NCBI GenBank assembly: GCA_041685755.1
Contig: JAWLFC010000074.1
Location: 1 to 15,359 of the forward strand
DNA from: Sva-07 sp041685755
Lineage (GTDB): Bacteria > Actinomycetota > Acidimicrobiia > Acidimicrobiales > Ilumatobacteraceae
Length of the DNA: 15,359 nt
Reading direction: 5' to 3'
The notes below the pieces were generated by a model, which worked only from the letters and a program-made list of their open reading frames with translations, was not told where the DNA came from and made no database searches. The position numbers and the translations under genes were made by a program. The number at the start of each line of letters is the position of its first letter. Position 1 is the stretch's first letter. Below are positions 1-5,618 of the stretch, piece by piece.

Positions 1-41
1 TCCGCCGCAGCGACCAGCGGACCGGTGTCGACGATCAACAC
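1..41 (-). CDS. PIN-domain toxin (VapC-like), N-terminal fragment cut by window edge
   Basis: Only the first 13 codons are visible, reading VLIVDTGPLVAAA from a GTG at 41-39 on the minus strand. This is the characteristic first beta strand of PIN-domain ribonucleases, in which the Asp of IVDTGPL is a metal-binding catalytic residue. The start lies 3 nt beyond the stop codon of the upstream antitoxin (stop at 45-47), the tight coupling usual for vapBC pairs. VapC toxins are Mg-dependent RNases that cleave tRNA or rRNA and are held inactive by VapB. The family call is inferred from the motif plus the antitoxin neighbour. The rest of the gene lies outside the window, so intactness cannot be judged. 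A TTG at 38-36 is an alternative start. Confidence 0.7.
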   Translation of the reverse strand, partial: MLIVDTGPLVAAA

Positions 42-44
42 GAC

Positions 45-278
45 TCAGTCACGGCCGAAGCCGTCATCGAGCAACTCCTCGATGCGGTGACTGATGCCGT
101 GCTCACTCGCGCCAATTCCGACGAACGCGAGATGTCGACGACCGGTCGTATTCGCAACCTCGGGCACATTGTCGATGAGCACCCCGGTTGCGAACTCGTC
201 GACGGTGACCCCGCGCGCGGCGGCCGCCGCTTCCAATCGACGAGCCACATCGTCGGGGACGTTCACGGTCATCGACAT
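45..278 (-). CDS. VapB-like antitoxin, 77 aa
   Basis: A small protein starting MSMTVNVPDDVARRLEAAAA, which is a ribbon-helix-helix-like DNA-binding N-terminus (a beta strand, then a helix starting at PDDVARRLE). Its C-terminal tail LAFVGIGASEHGISHRIEELLDDGFGRD resembles the toxin-neutralising tail of VapB antitoxins, which often end in a Gly-Phe-Gly motif. It would bind and inhibit the PIN toxin encoded immediately downstream and repress the shared promoter. Two in-frame ATG codons exist (276-278 and 270-272 on the minus strand). I prefer the first because a TAAGAT -10 box ends 6 nt before it, which fits a leaderless transcript. The orphan nucleotidyltransferase gene ends 46 nt upstream on the same strand. 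The family assignment is by pattern, so confidence is moderate to good. Confidence 0.75.
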   Translation of the reverse strand: MSMTVNVPDDVARRLEAAAAARGVTVDEFATGVLIDNVPEVANTTGRRHLAFVGIGASEHGISHRIEELLDDGFGRD

Positions 279-284
279 CGCACC

Positions 285-290
285 ATCTTA
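285..290 (-). promoter_or_regulatory. -10 box of vapB, probably leaderless
   Basis: The minus strand reads TAAGAT, then six bases (ggtgcg), then the antitoxin ATG. A -10 hexamer at this distance places the transcription start at or next to the A of the ATG. No convincing -35 box was found; TTGCGT lies only 14 nt upstream. Confidence 0.5.
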
Positions 291-324
291 CGCTCGGTGA
301 TGCAACGCAAGGCGTCGGATCGGC

Positions 325-561
325 TCACAGTGCGATGGCGTCTCGACGAATCTCGGTGTCGCGTTCCAGCAGCGCTGCGGCCGAAATGACGTCGACACTC
401 ACGCCGAGGAGTTCGCTGAGTGCTTCCTCGAGGTGGATGAGATCGAGCACCGAGCTCGACGGTTCGAACTCGACGAGGAAGTCGATGTCACTGTCGCTGG
501 TTGCCTCGCCGCGTGCGACCGAGCCGAACACGGCAATGGAGCGCGCCCGATGCTGGTGCAC
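325..561 (-). CDS. MNT-type nucleotidyltransferase domain protein, orphan, 5' end uncertain
   Basis: The protein carries the minimal nucleotidyltransferase signature GSVARGEATSDSDIDFLVEF: a G-S-x-A-R-G loop followed by the S-D-I-D metal-binding Asp pair. Members such as MntA act as antitoxins that modify a HepT toxin by nucleotide transfer. The only standard in-frame start is GTG at 561-559, giving 78 aa. However, the codons upstream of it read LIEKHRDEIIELV, which looks like the normal N-terminal helix of this family, so the real gene seems to begin earlier. No ATG, GTG or TTG occurs in that frame back to a stop codon inside the hairpin at 665-696. An ATG at 625-623 sits in another frame. 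A lost start, a 1-nt indel or a rare start codon are all possible. No HepT partner is present: downstream lies the VapB gene. Substrate and partner are unknown. Confidence 0.6.
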   Translation of the reverse strand: MHQHRARSIAVFGSVARGEATSDSDIDFLVEFEPSSSVLDLIHLEEALSELLGVSVDVISAAALLERDTEIRRDAIAL

Positions 562-617
562 GAGTTCGATGATCTCGTCTCGATGCTTCTCGATGAGAGA
601 ACTCTGAGCGCGATTCT

Positions 618-645
618 GTGGGCATATGTGGGCAATCCGTGGGCA
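618..645. repeat. Three GTGGGCA heptamers at 10-11 bp spacing
   Basis: GTGGGCA occurs at 618-624, 628-634 and 639-645, i.e. start-to-start spacings of 10 and 11 bp, or one helical turn each. The array lies between the tRNA-Thr hairpin and the nucleotidyltransferase gene and is upstream of the latter. Binding by a regulator is an inference. Confidence 0.45.
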
Positions 646-664
646 CGGAGCCGATTCTGGTGAT

Positions 665-696
665 CCAGCTCAGAGCCGAACTGGCCTCTGAGCTGG
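665..696 (-). terminator. Hairpin downstream of tRNA-Thr, probable terminator
   Basis: An 11-bp perfect stem (CCAGCTCAGAG paired with CTCTGAGCTGG) with a 10-nt loop starts 8 nt beyond the encoded CCA end of the tRNA. No run of U follows, which is common for hairpins in high-GC actinobacteria. It also contains the in-frame stop that bounds the nucleotidyltransferase frame. Confidence 0.55.
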
Positions 697-704
697 CCTT
701 TCCC

Positions 705-780
705 TGGAGCCGGGTACCGGGATCGAACCGGTGACCTCATGATTACAAATCAAGTGCTCTACCAACTGAGCTAACCCGGC
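705..780 (-). tRNA. tRNA-Thr (anticodon TGT), with encoded CCA
   Basis: The minus strand folds into a full cloverleaf. It has a 7-bp acceptor stem GCCGGGT/ACCCGGC, a D arm GCTC-AGTTGGTA-GAGC, an anticodon loop TTTGTAA, variable loop AGGTC, and a T arm ACCGG-TTCGATC-CCGGT, followed by discriminator T and CCA at 707-705. The anticodon, complementary to 745-747, is TGT and reads ACA threonine codons. The anticodon stem CTTGA/TCATG has one U-U mismatch at the second pair; all other stems are perfect. The gene's 3' end faces the toxin-antitoxin genes. Confidence 0.95.
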
Positions 781-790
781 GCAGTTCGCC

Positions 791-796
791 AATGTA
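791..796 (-). promoter_or_regulatory. Possible -10 box of tRNA-Thr
   Basis: The minus strand reads TACATT, 10 nt before the mature 5' end of the tRNA, a plausible -10 position for a short 5' leader removed by RNase P. No clear -35 element was found. Confidence 0.35.
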
Positions 797-797
797 C

Positions 798-833
798 CGC
801 TGCGCGCCGCGGTGATACACCGCCGGCGCAGCG
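798..833. repeat. Interrupted inverted repeat between tRNA-Thr and sulfotransferase gene
   Basis: Outer arms CGCTGCGC (798-805) and GCGCAGCG (826-833) and inner arms GCGGTG (809-814) and CACCGC (818-823) form a two-part stem. The stem has a 3-nt ATA loop and a small internal bulge (3 nt against 2 nt). It could be a hairpin in RNA or an operator. It does not follow the 3' end of any gene, so a simple terminator role is not obvious. Confidence 0.5.
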
Positions 834-836
834 CCG

Positions 837-1823
837 ATGCGGCTCGCCGCAGAGACGCGCTCTGCTGGCTACCATCGGCTCGTGCGCGACCGGATCGGCT
901 ATCTGCACGTGCCGAAGGCGGCGGGTACGAGCATCAGCGAGGCCCTCCTGCGCACTGCCTCGACCGTGGTTCGCGACGACGGCCGACCCGTGACCATCTG
1001 CCCTGCGGTCACCGACCGCTCGCTCTTCGGCACGTTCGACGACTTCGGGTCACTCGCGCCGGACCAGCAGAAGATGGTCTTCCGCGGGCCGATCGAGCAG
1101 CTCGCCGACTTCGACGTCGTGAGGGGCCACTTCGACGCCCGCAGCCTCCGCGCCGGGCGCGGCGACGACGACATCGCGGTGCTGCTGCGCGAACCGCGTA
1201 CACGTCTGTTGTCGCTCTACACCTACTGGCGCAGCTGGACCGAGGCCGAACACGCGAGCTGGGGCAACTACGACGCCAGCCGGCACGCGGTCCGCCTGGG
1301 CTGGGTCGACTTCCTGCACGACACCTCGATCGCCCCGCAGATCGACAACGTCGCTGCTCGCCTCGTGCTCGGACCCCATCCGCTCGTGCCCCTCGACGGG
1401 TTCGTCGCCGAGGCACACGTCGCCGAGGTCACCGACGATGCGCTCGCAGCGCTCGACGGGTTCGGGTTCGTCGACGTCATCGAGAACGGCCCCGCCTGCT
1501 GGCGCCGCCTCGGCGAATGGGCCGGGCTGCACCTCGATGTCGTGCCCCGCAACGAGACCGCGACGGAGGATCATGACCGCGAGGTCTGGCTCGGAGCGTG
1601 CGAACCCGCAGCCCTCGAGGCACTCGATCGGTTGACCGCGATCGACCGTCGGCTGTGGGAGGCAGCGGCGCGGCGACACTCCGACGACGCCGAGGACCTC
1701 ACGGCTCGGGCTTCGGCCATCGCCGCCGCGAAGTTCGCGTCCTACGGGATGCGGCTGCCGGCTGCCGACGAGAGACGTCGGGGCTGGTGGCGCCGAGTCA
1801 GCCGAGGTCGTCCCAGCCGATGA
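837..1823 (+). CDS. Sulfotransferase-family protein
   Basis: Predicted PAPS-dependent sulfotransferase. Near the N-terminus, GYLHVPKAAGTS (residues 21-32) is the 5'-phosphosulfate-binding loop, with Lys27 as the expected catalytic lysine. RGH at 96-98 and LREPRTRLLSLYTYW at 117-131 match the second conserved region, where the Arg and Ser bind the 3'-phosphate of PAPS. The C-terminal part is less conserved and ends in a basic tail (WWRRVSRGRPSR). The length of 328 aa (or 313) is normal for bacterial members. ATG 837 is the longest start. GTG 882 may be the true one, because a TACCAT box ends 6 nt before it and codon bias is weaker between 837 and 881. The gene is monocistronic and its last 26 nt overlap the 3' end of the convergent sortase gene. 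The acceptor substrate (glycan or lipid) cannot be told. Confidence 0.75.
   Translation: MRLAAETRSAGYHRLVRDRIGYLHVPKAAGTSISEALLRTASTVVRDDGRPVTICPAVTDRSLFGTFDDFGSLAPDQQKMVFRGPIEQLADFDVVRGHFDARSLRAGRGDDDIAVLLREPRTRLLSLYTYWRSWTEAEHASWGNYDASRHAVRLGWVDFLHDTSIAPQIDNVAARLVLGPHPLVPLDGFVAEAHVAEVTDDALAALDGFGFVDVIENGPACWRRLGEWAGLHLDVVPRNETATEDHDREVWLGACEPAALEALDRLTAIDRRLWEAAARRHSDDAEDLTARASAIAAAKFASYGMRLPAADERRRGWWRRVSRGRPSR
870..875 (+). promoter_or_regulatory. Candidate -10 box for leaderless start at GTG 882
   Basis: TACCAT is followed by six bases and then GTG 882, the same geometry as at vapB. If used, the transcript would begin at the start codon and the ATG at 837 would not be translated. Confidence 0.35.
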
Positions 1824-3546
1824 GCTGGAACGTCGACACCAACCGGTACTGCAGGTTGGTCGGCTGACGGTTCGTCTTCGTACACGACACCAACGACACG
1901 GTCTCACCGCTGATCCGCCGGCAGGCCCGCAGGATGTCGTTGGAGTACTTGCTCGTGATGTACTCCGCCACCATCCGATAGGTGTAGCGCCGGGCGTCGG
2001 AGGTGTGAAGGTGGAGGAGGTCGCCGCTGCGCAGGTGGTGTTGGTAGCGGTACGGCCCACCGGCCTCGGTGCGGTGGCCGAACAGCACGATGTTGCCGCC
2101 CTGTCCGGCCAGACCGGTGCCGGTCCAGTGCCAGGTGTGACCGGCGTCGACGATGCGGTCGGCGTCGCCGTCGAACACCCACTGGTTGAGGCCGAAACGC
2201 GGGCAGGTGACCAGCCAGGGAATCGGCCCGCCGGGCGGGGGTGGGTCGACCGGCGTGGCGGTGGTGGCCGGCGCGGCGCCCCCGGTGTACCAGCCCGTGA
2301 CGTCGGCGATGACGTGTGCGCCGTTCTGCGAGAAGCACGACACACCGGCGGTCGACACCTTGCTGAAGGCGTGGTTGGCCACGGTCTGGCCGGGGCGGAT
2401 GGCGTTCAGGGACGACACGACCCGGCGTGGGGTCCGCGCCGCGTACACGGTGAAGAAGCCGGGCTTCATCGTCGACGTGACGGCCAGGTTCATGGCGACG
2501 GCGCTCGCCTTCGTCGCGATCGAACCGGGCAATGCGAACGTCGCGGTGCCGCCCGGCCAGACCCGACGGCGGCGATTGCGAGTGTCGAGCAGGCGCTGGG
2601 GATTGATCGGTACGAACAGTCCCGCGTCCGACTTCGACGCGTTGGGCCCGGTGATGAAGCCGGCGATGTCGACCACCACGTTCGCCGCCGACAAGGTGTA
2701 GATGTTGAAGCCCACCTTTCCGCCGGCATGGCCGAGTTTGGCAACGGTCGACCCGGCCCGCACCTCGCCGGGGCCGTAGTTGAGGCTCGACGCCGTCGGC
2801 CGGGGCTGTCCGATCGGGTAGGTCGTGAGGAAGCCCTTCCCGGCAGTGTCGACGGCGGTGACGTTCGCGACGACTGCTTGCACGTCGAGGTGCGAGGGCA
2901 GGAGTCCGTCGAGGACGACGGGAATCGTCGCACCGGCGCCGGGACGGCGAGGTCGGGTGTCGACGACACGGAACGGGTCGACCGCCACGAAACGGCCGGC
3001 GCTGACCGGCCCGGTCGCCGCCAGGTAGTAGCCGACCACGTCGATGACGACCTGTGTCGGCCCCAGGCTGCGCACGTCGACGGCCCCGGTGGCATCACCA
3101 CCGGCTCGGCCCAGCTTGACCGTGGCGAGGTTGGCGATCGCCTGCCCCCAGTGCTCACTGTTCGAACTCGACGTTCCCGGCCAGGACGTCCCGGCGGGAT
3201 AGACGCTGATCCAGTTGCCGCCGGACTTGAGGTTGACGCCCGTGACGGTCATCACGACCGCGACCGCCTGGGACGGGACACCCTTGACCCCCGCCAGCTT
3301 CACCCGGATGAGGTTCGCTCCCAGACGCCGGAAGCCGAGACCGATGCGTGTGTCGCAGATGCGGACCGGTGCCATCGGGGTGAACCGGCTGGCTCCGGCC
3401 TCGACGGCGGCGGCCCGACCGGCGAAGACGGTGGCGCCGGCGAGCGCACCGGCGGAACCGGCGATGAAGGTCCGTCGACCGAGCGTCAGCGGCGACGTCG
3501 ACGCGGGAGCGGCCGGCGCTCCGAGGGCATGCGATGATTCCTCCAT
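1798..3546 (-). CDS. Secreted sortase with Tat signal and three N-terminal DTR repeats
   Basis: A 582-aa protein. Residues 18-50 form a twin-arginine signal (R24-R25 in LGRRTFIAG, an Ala/Gly-rich core, and AAA near 45-47 as a cleavage site). Three repeats follow, each about 110-120 aa. Each begins with a P-x-R-x-x-DTR motif (CDT-R at 64-67, VDTR 195-198, LDTR 320-323) and ends with a VVIDVVGYY-like strand. This repeat is common in secreted actinobacterial proteins and has no settled function. After a proline-rich linker (about 421-442) comes the sortase domain (445-582), with His491 in LFGHRT, Cys555 in SLVSC and Arg568 in YRLVS, the full catalytic triad of sortase transpeptidases. The domain resembles class E/F types, but the class is uncertain. 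The gene starts 9 nt after rlmB, so it is probably cotranscribed. No LPxTG substrate is encoded in the window. Confidence 0.85.
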   Translation of the reverse strand: MEESSHALGAPAAPASTSPLTLGRRTFIAGSAGALAGATVFAGRAAAVEAGASRFTPMAPVRICDTRIGLGFRRLGANLIRVKLAGVKGVPSQAVAVVMTVTGVNLKSGGNWISVYPAGTSWPGTSSSNSEHWGQAIANLATVKLGRAGGDATGAVDVRSLGPTQVVIDVVGYYLAATGPVSAGRFVAVDPFRVVDTRPRRPGAGATIPVVLDGLLPSHLDVQAVVANVTAVDTAGKGFLTTYPIGQPRPTASSLNYGPGEVRAGSTVAKLGHAGGKVGFNIYTLSAANVVVDIAGFITGPNASKSDAGLFVPINPQRLLDTRNRRRRVWPGGTATFALPGSIATKASAVAMNLAVTSTMKPGFFTVYAARTPRRVVSSLNAIRPGQTVANHAFSKVSTAGVSCFSQNGAHVIADVTGWYTGGAAPATTATPVDPPPPGGPIPWLVTCPRFGLNQWVFDGDADRIVDAGHTWHWTGTGLAGQGGNIVLFGHRTEAGGPYRYQHHLRSGDLLHLHTSDARRYTYRMVAEYITSKYSNDILRACRRISGETVSLVSCTKTNRQPTNLQYRLVSTFQLIGWDDLG

Positions 3547-3555
3547 CGCAGTGAT

Positions 3556-4461
3556 CTACGGCACATTCACACGCAACCTTGAGACTTCGTACAGCGAGAC
3601 CGCCGCCGCCGCTGAGACATTCAAGGAACTGACATGTCCCGCCATCGGGATCGAGACGACCGAGTCGCACCGTTCGCGCACGAGGCGCGACAGCCCGGCA
3701 CCCTCGGCGCCGAGGACGAGACAGATCGGCTCGATCGCGAGCGGGCCCAGCTCGTAGAGGCTGCGGTCGGCGTCGTCGTCGAGGCCGACGATCCAGATCC
3801 CCCGTTCGCTCAACTGCCGCAGCGCCGCCGGAAGGCCGGGCACGAGCGTCATCGGGACGTACTCGACGGCACCGGCCGCCGCCTTGGCGACGGTCGGGGT
3901 GACATGGACGGCACGGTGACGTGGGAGCAGCACGCCGGTGACGCCGGCGCCGTCGCAACTGCGGATCACCGCACCGAGGTTGCCCGGGTCCGTCACCCCG
4001 TCGACGGCGACGAGAAACGGGGTGCGGGCGGCACGAGGCGGCGCGATGAGTGCGGCGAGGTCGGCTTCGGCGAGTTCGGCGGCGTGGGCGAGCACTCCCT
4101 GCGGAGCCTCGCTGCGAGCTTCGCGTTCGAGGCGGGCCCTGGCGACGTACAGCACCGGGATCCGGCGAGCGGCGGCGATCTCGACGATGTCGGCGACACC
4201 GGCGTCGCCTTCGAGCGCGGCTTCGATCCACACCTCGTGCACCTTGCGGCGCTCGGCGATCAGGAGTTCACGCACCGCCTGGCGGCCTTCGACCTGCCGA
4301 CCACCCAGCCCCTTGGCCCCGCCGGGCTTCCCCTTCGGCTGGCCGCTGCGGCCTGCGCTGTCGCGACCCGGTGGAGGGCCACCTCGCCGCCGGCCGCCGC
4401 GACGATCCGACGGTCGTCCCCCGCGGCCATCCGAGGATCGTCCGGACGATCGACCGCTCAC
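3556..4461 (-). CDS. rlmB: 23S rRNA (guanosine-2'-O-)-methyltransferase, RlmB/TrmH (SpoU) family
   Basis: A SpoU-family methyltransferase with all three signature motifs: DPGNLGAVIRS (159-169, with the Asn and Arg of motif 1), LVLGAEGAGLS (248-258, motif 2) and SSLNVSAAAAVSLYE (278-292, motif 3). These form the trefoil-knot SAM site. An N-terminal substrate-binding domain starts near residue 54 (GRQVEGRQAVRELL). RlmB methylates the 2'-O of a guanosine in the peptidyl-transferase region of 23S rRNA; the exact target here is by homology. The start GTG at 4461-4459 overlaps the ispF stop by 4 nt (GTGA), giving 301 aa. The first 50 or so residues are an Arg/Gly/Ser/Pro-rich basic stretch with several RGG-like motifs, an addition to the core enzyme. 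It is the third gene of the ispD-ispF-rlmB-sortase run. Confidence 0.9.
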   Translation of the reverse strand: MSGRSSGRSSDGRGGRPSDRRGGRRRGGPPPGRDSAGRSGQPKGKPGGAKGLGGRQVEGRQAVRELLIAERRKVHEVWIEAALEGDAGVADIVEIAAARRIPVLYVARARLEREARSEAPQGVLAHAAELAEADLAALIAPPRAARTPFLVAVDGVTDPGNLGAVIRSCDGAGVTGVLLPRHRAVHVTPTVAKAAAGAVEYVPMTLVPGLPAALRQLSERGIWIVGLDDDADRSLYELGPLAIEPICLVLGAEGAGLSRLVRERCDSVVSIPMAGHVSSLNVSAAAAVSLYEVSRLRVNVP

Positions 4462-4964
4462 CGCCGCACCACCGATCGGTGAATGAGCGCCGACGCGAAG
4501 CACGCGATGCCCTCGCCGCGGCCGATGGCGCCCAACTGTTCGGCACGGTTGCCCTTCACGGTCACCGGTCCGGCGGCCGCCGCCGAGAGGTTCTCCTGCA
4601 TCTCGTCGCGTCGCGGCGCCAGCTTGGGGCGTTCGCACACGACGGCACAGTCGACGTTCGACACCCGCCAGCCGTCCTCGGCGAGCAAGGTGGCCACGTG
4701 GCGCAGCAACGTCATCGAGTCGGCGCCCTCCCAGCGCGGATCGGTGTCGGGGAAGTGCATCCCGATGTCGCCGAGGCCGGCGGCGCCGAGCAGCGCGTCG
4801 GCGCAGGCATGGGCGACGACGTCGGCGTCGCTGTGGCCGACCAGGCCGGGCGCGTCGGAGAAGTGGCAGCCGCCGAGCACGAGCCGGCGGTCCGGATCGT
4901 CGCTGAAGCGGTGCACGTCGAAGCCCTGACCGATACGGAACTCGGGAGTGGCGAGGTCGGTCAC
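4458..4964 (-). CDS. ispF: 2-C-methyl-D-erythritol 2,4-cyclodiphosphate synthase (IspF)
   Basis: IspF cyclises CDP-ME 2-phosphate to 2,4-cyclo-diphosphate with loss of CMP in the MEP isoprenoid pathway, as a cytosolic homotrimer with Zn and Mg. Visible motifs are GFDVHRF (14-20, metal ligands Asp16 and His18), LVGHSDADVVAHACADALLG (41-60, second His ligand His52), GDIGMHFPDTDPRW (65-78), and the C-terminal GRGEGIACFA. The length of 168 aa is typical. The usual Thr-Thr pair before the LG in the CTP-binding segment is replaced by VKGNRAEQLG, a variation I read as tolerated. GTG 4964-4962 overlaps the ispD stop (GTGA) and is chosen for that coupling. The 3' end overlaps rlmB by the same 4-nt arrangement. 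Confidence 0.95.
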   Translation of the reverse strand: MTDLATPEFRIGQGFDVHRFSDDPDRRLVLGGCHFSDAPGLVGHSDADVVAHACADALLGAAGLGDIGMHFPDTDPRWEGADSMTLLRHVATLLAEDGWRVSNVDCAVVCERPKLAPRRDEMQENLSAAAAGPVTVKGNRAEQLGAIGRGEGIACFASALIHRSVVRR

Positions 4965-5599
4965 GGTCGGCTCGCTTCCAGCTGGCGTCGCGCCCAGTCG
5001 AGGTCGTCGGGGTGGGTGAGCTTGCGGTTGCGCGGGTCGCCGTCGACCACCACCACCCGCCCGCCGATCGCCTCGACGAGCGCGGCGTCGTCGGTCGAGT
5101 CGTCGGCAGCGCCGTGGGCTCGCCGCAGGATCTCGGCCCGGAACGCCTGCGGCGTCTGCACGGCGACCAGCGAGGCACGGTCGGGAGTGGCGACGACGAC
5201 GCCGTCGGCGACGACCTTGATCGTGTCGGTGACCGCAACCGCGGGGATCGCACCGTCGGCACCGGCGACCACGGCGGCGACGACACGCTCGAACAGTTCG
5301 GGGCGGGCGAACGGCCGGGCGGCGTCGTGGACGCACACGATCGTGGCGTCGGTGGGGACCGCGGCGAGCCCGGCTCGGACCGAGTCGCTGCGCGTGGCTC
5401 CGCCGGCGACGGCGCCCTCGCGTTCGGCGTCCGACGCCGGCACGACGACCACCACGCCGTCCGAGGAGGCTGCGGCAGCCGACCGGGCGTGGTCGATCAC
5501 GCGGCGGTCACCGAGCTGTTCGTACTGCTTCAGCGCACCGAAACGCTGTCCGGTGCCACCGCCGACCACGATGGTCCAGATGTGTTCGGCGTCTGTCAC
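4961..5599 (-). CDS. ispD: 2-C-methyl-D-erythritol 4-phosphate cytidylyltransferase (IspD)
   Basis: IspD couples MEP with CTP to give CDP-ME in the MEP pathway. It has the nucleotide-binding loop VVGGGTGQRFG with KQY (11-26), HDAARPF (91-97), AVAVTDTIK (120-128), VQTPQAF (147-153), STDDAALVEA (168-177) and NRKLTHPDDL (191-200), all in family order. I place the start at GTG 5599-5597 (212 aa), because the first strand of the fold begins only a few residues later. An ATG at 5632-5630 would add 11 residues without family resemblance and would overlap the divergent crp-like gene. Directly downstream is ispF, overlapping by 4 nt. In many actinobacteria carD precedes ispD; here that position is taken by a divergent CRP-family gene. 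Confidence 0.93.
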   Translation of the reverse strand: MTDAEHIWTIVVGGGTGQRFGALKQYEQLGDRRVIDHARSAAAASSDGVVVVVPASDAEREGAVAGGATRSDSVRAGLAAVPTDATIVCVHDAARPFARPELFERVVAAVVAGADGAIPAVAVTDTIKVVADGVVVATPDRASLVAVQTPQAFRAEILRRAHGAADDSTDDAALVEAIGGRVVVVDGDPRNRKLTHPDDLDWARRQLEASRP

Positions 5600-5605
5600 T
5601 ACGCC

Positions 5606-5610
5606 GGAGG
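5606..5610 (+). promoter_or_regulatory. Shine-Dalgarno deciding the crp-like start
   Basis: GGAGG lies 8 nt before GTG 5619 but 20 nt before the in-frame ATG 5631, so GTG 5619 is the better start. Confidence 0.65.
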
Positions 5611-5618
5611 GTAGTACC

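Noticed and set aside
399..740. A minus-strand open frame starting inside the tRNA-Thr gene
   Set aside because: Its start lies within a perfect tRNA cloverleaf and its sequence is a frame shadow of the nucleotidyltransferase gene.
1050..2345. A 431-codon minus-strand open frame covering parts of the sortase and sulfotransferase genes
   Set aside because: It spans two confident genes in a wrong frame and shows no family signature.
2005..3537. A 510-codon plus-strand open frame opposite the sortase gene
   Set aside because: It has no recognisable motif and skewed composition, and it mirrors a gene with clear catalytic residues on the other strand. It is a GC-driven shadow.
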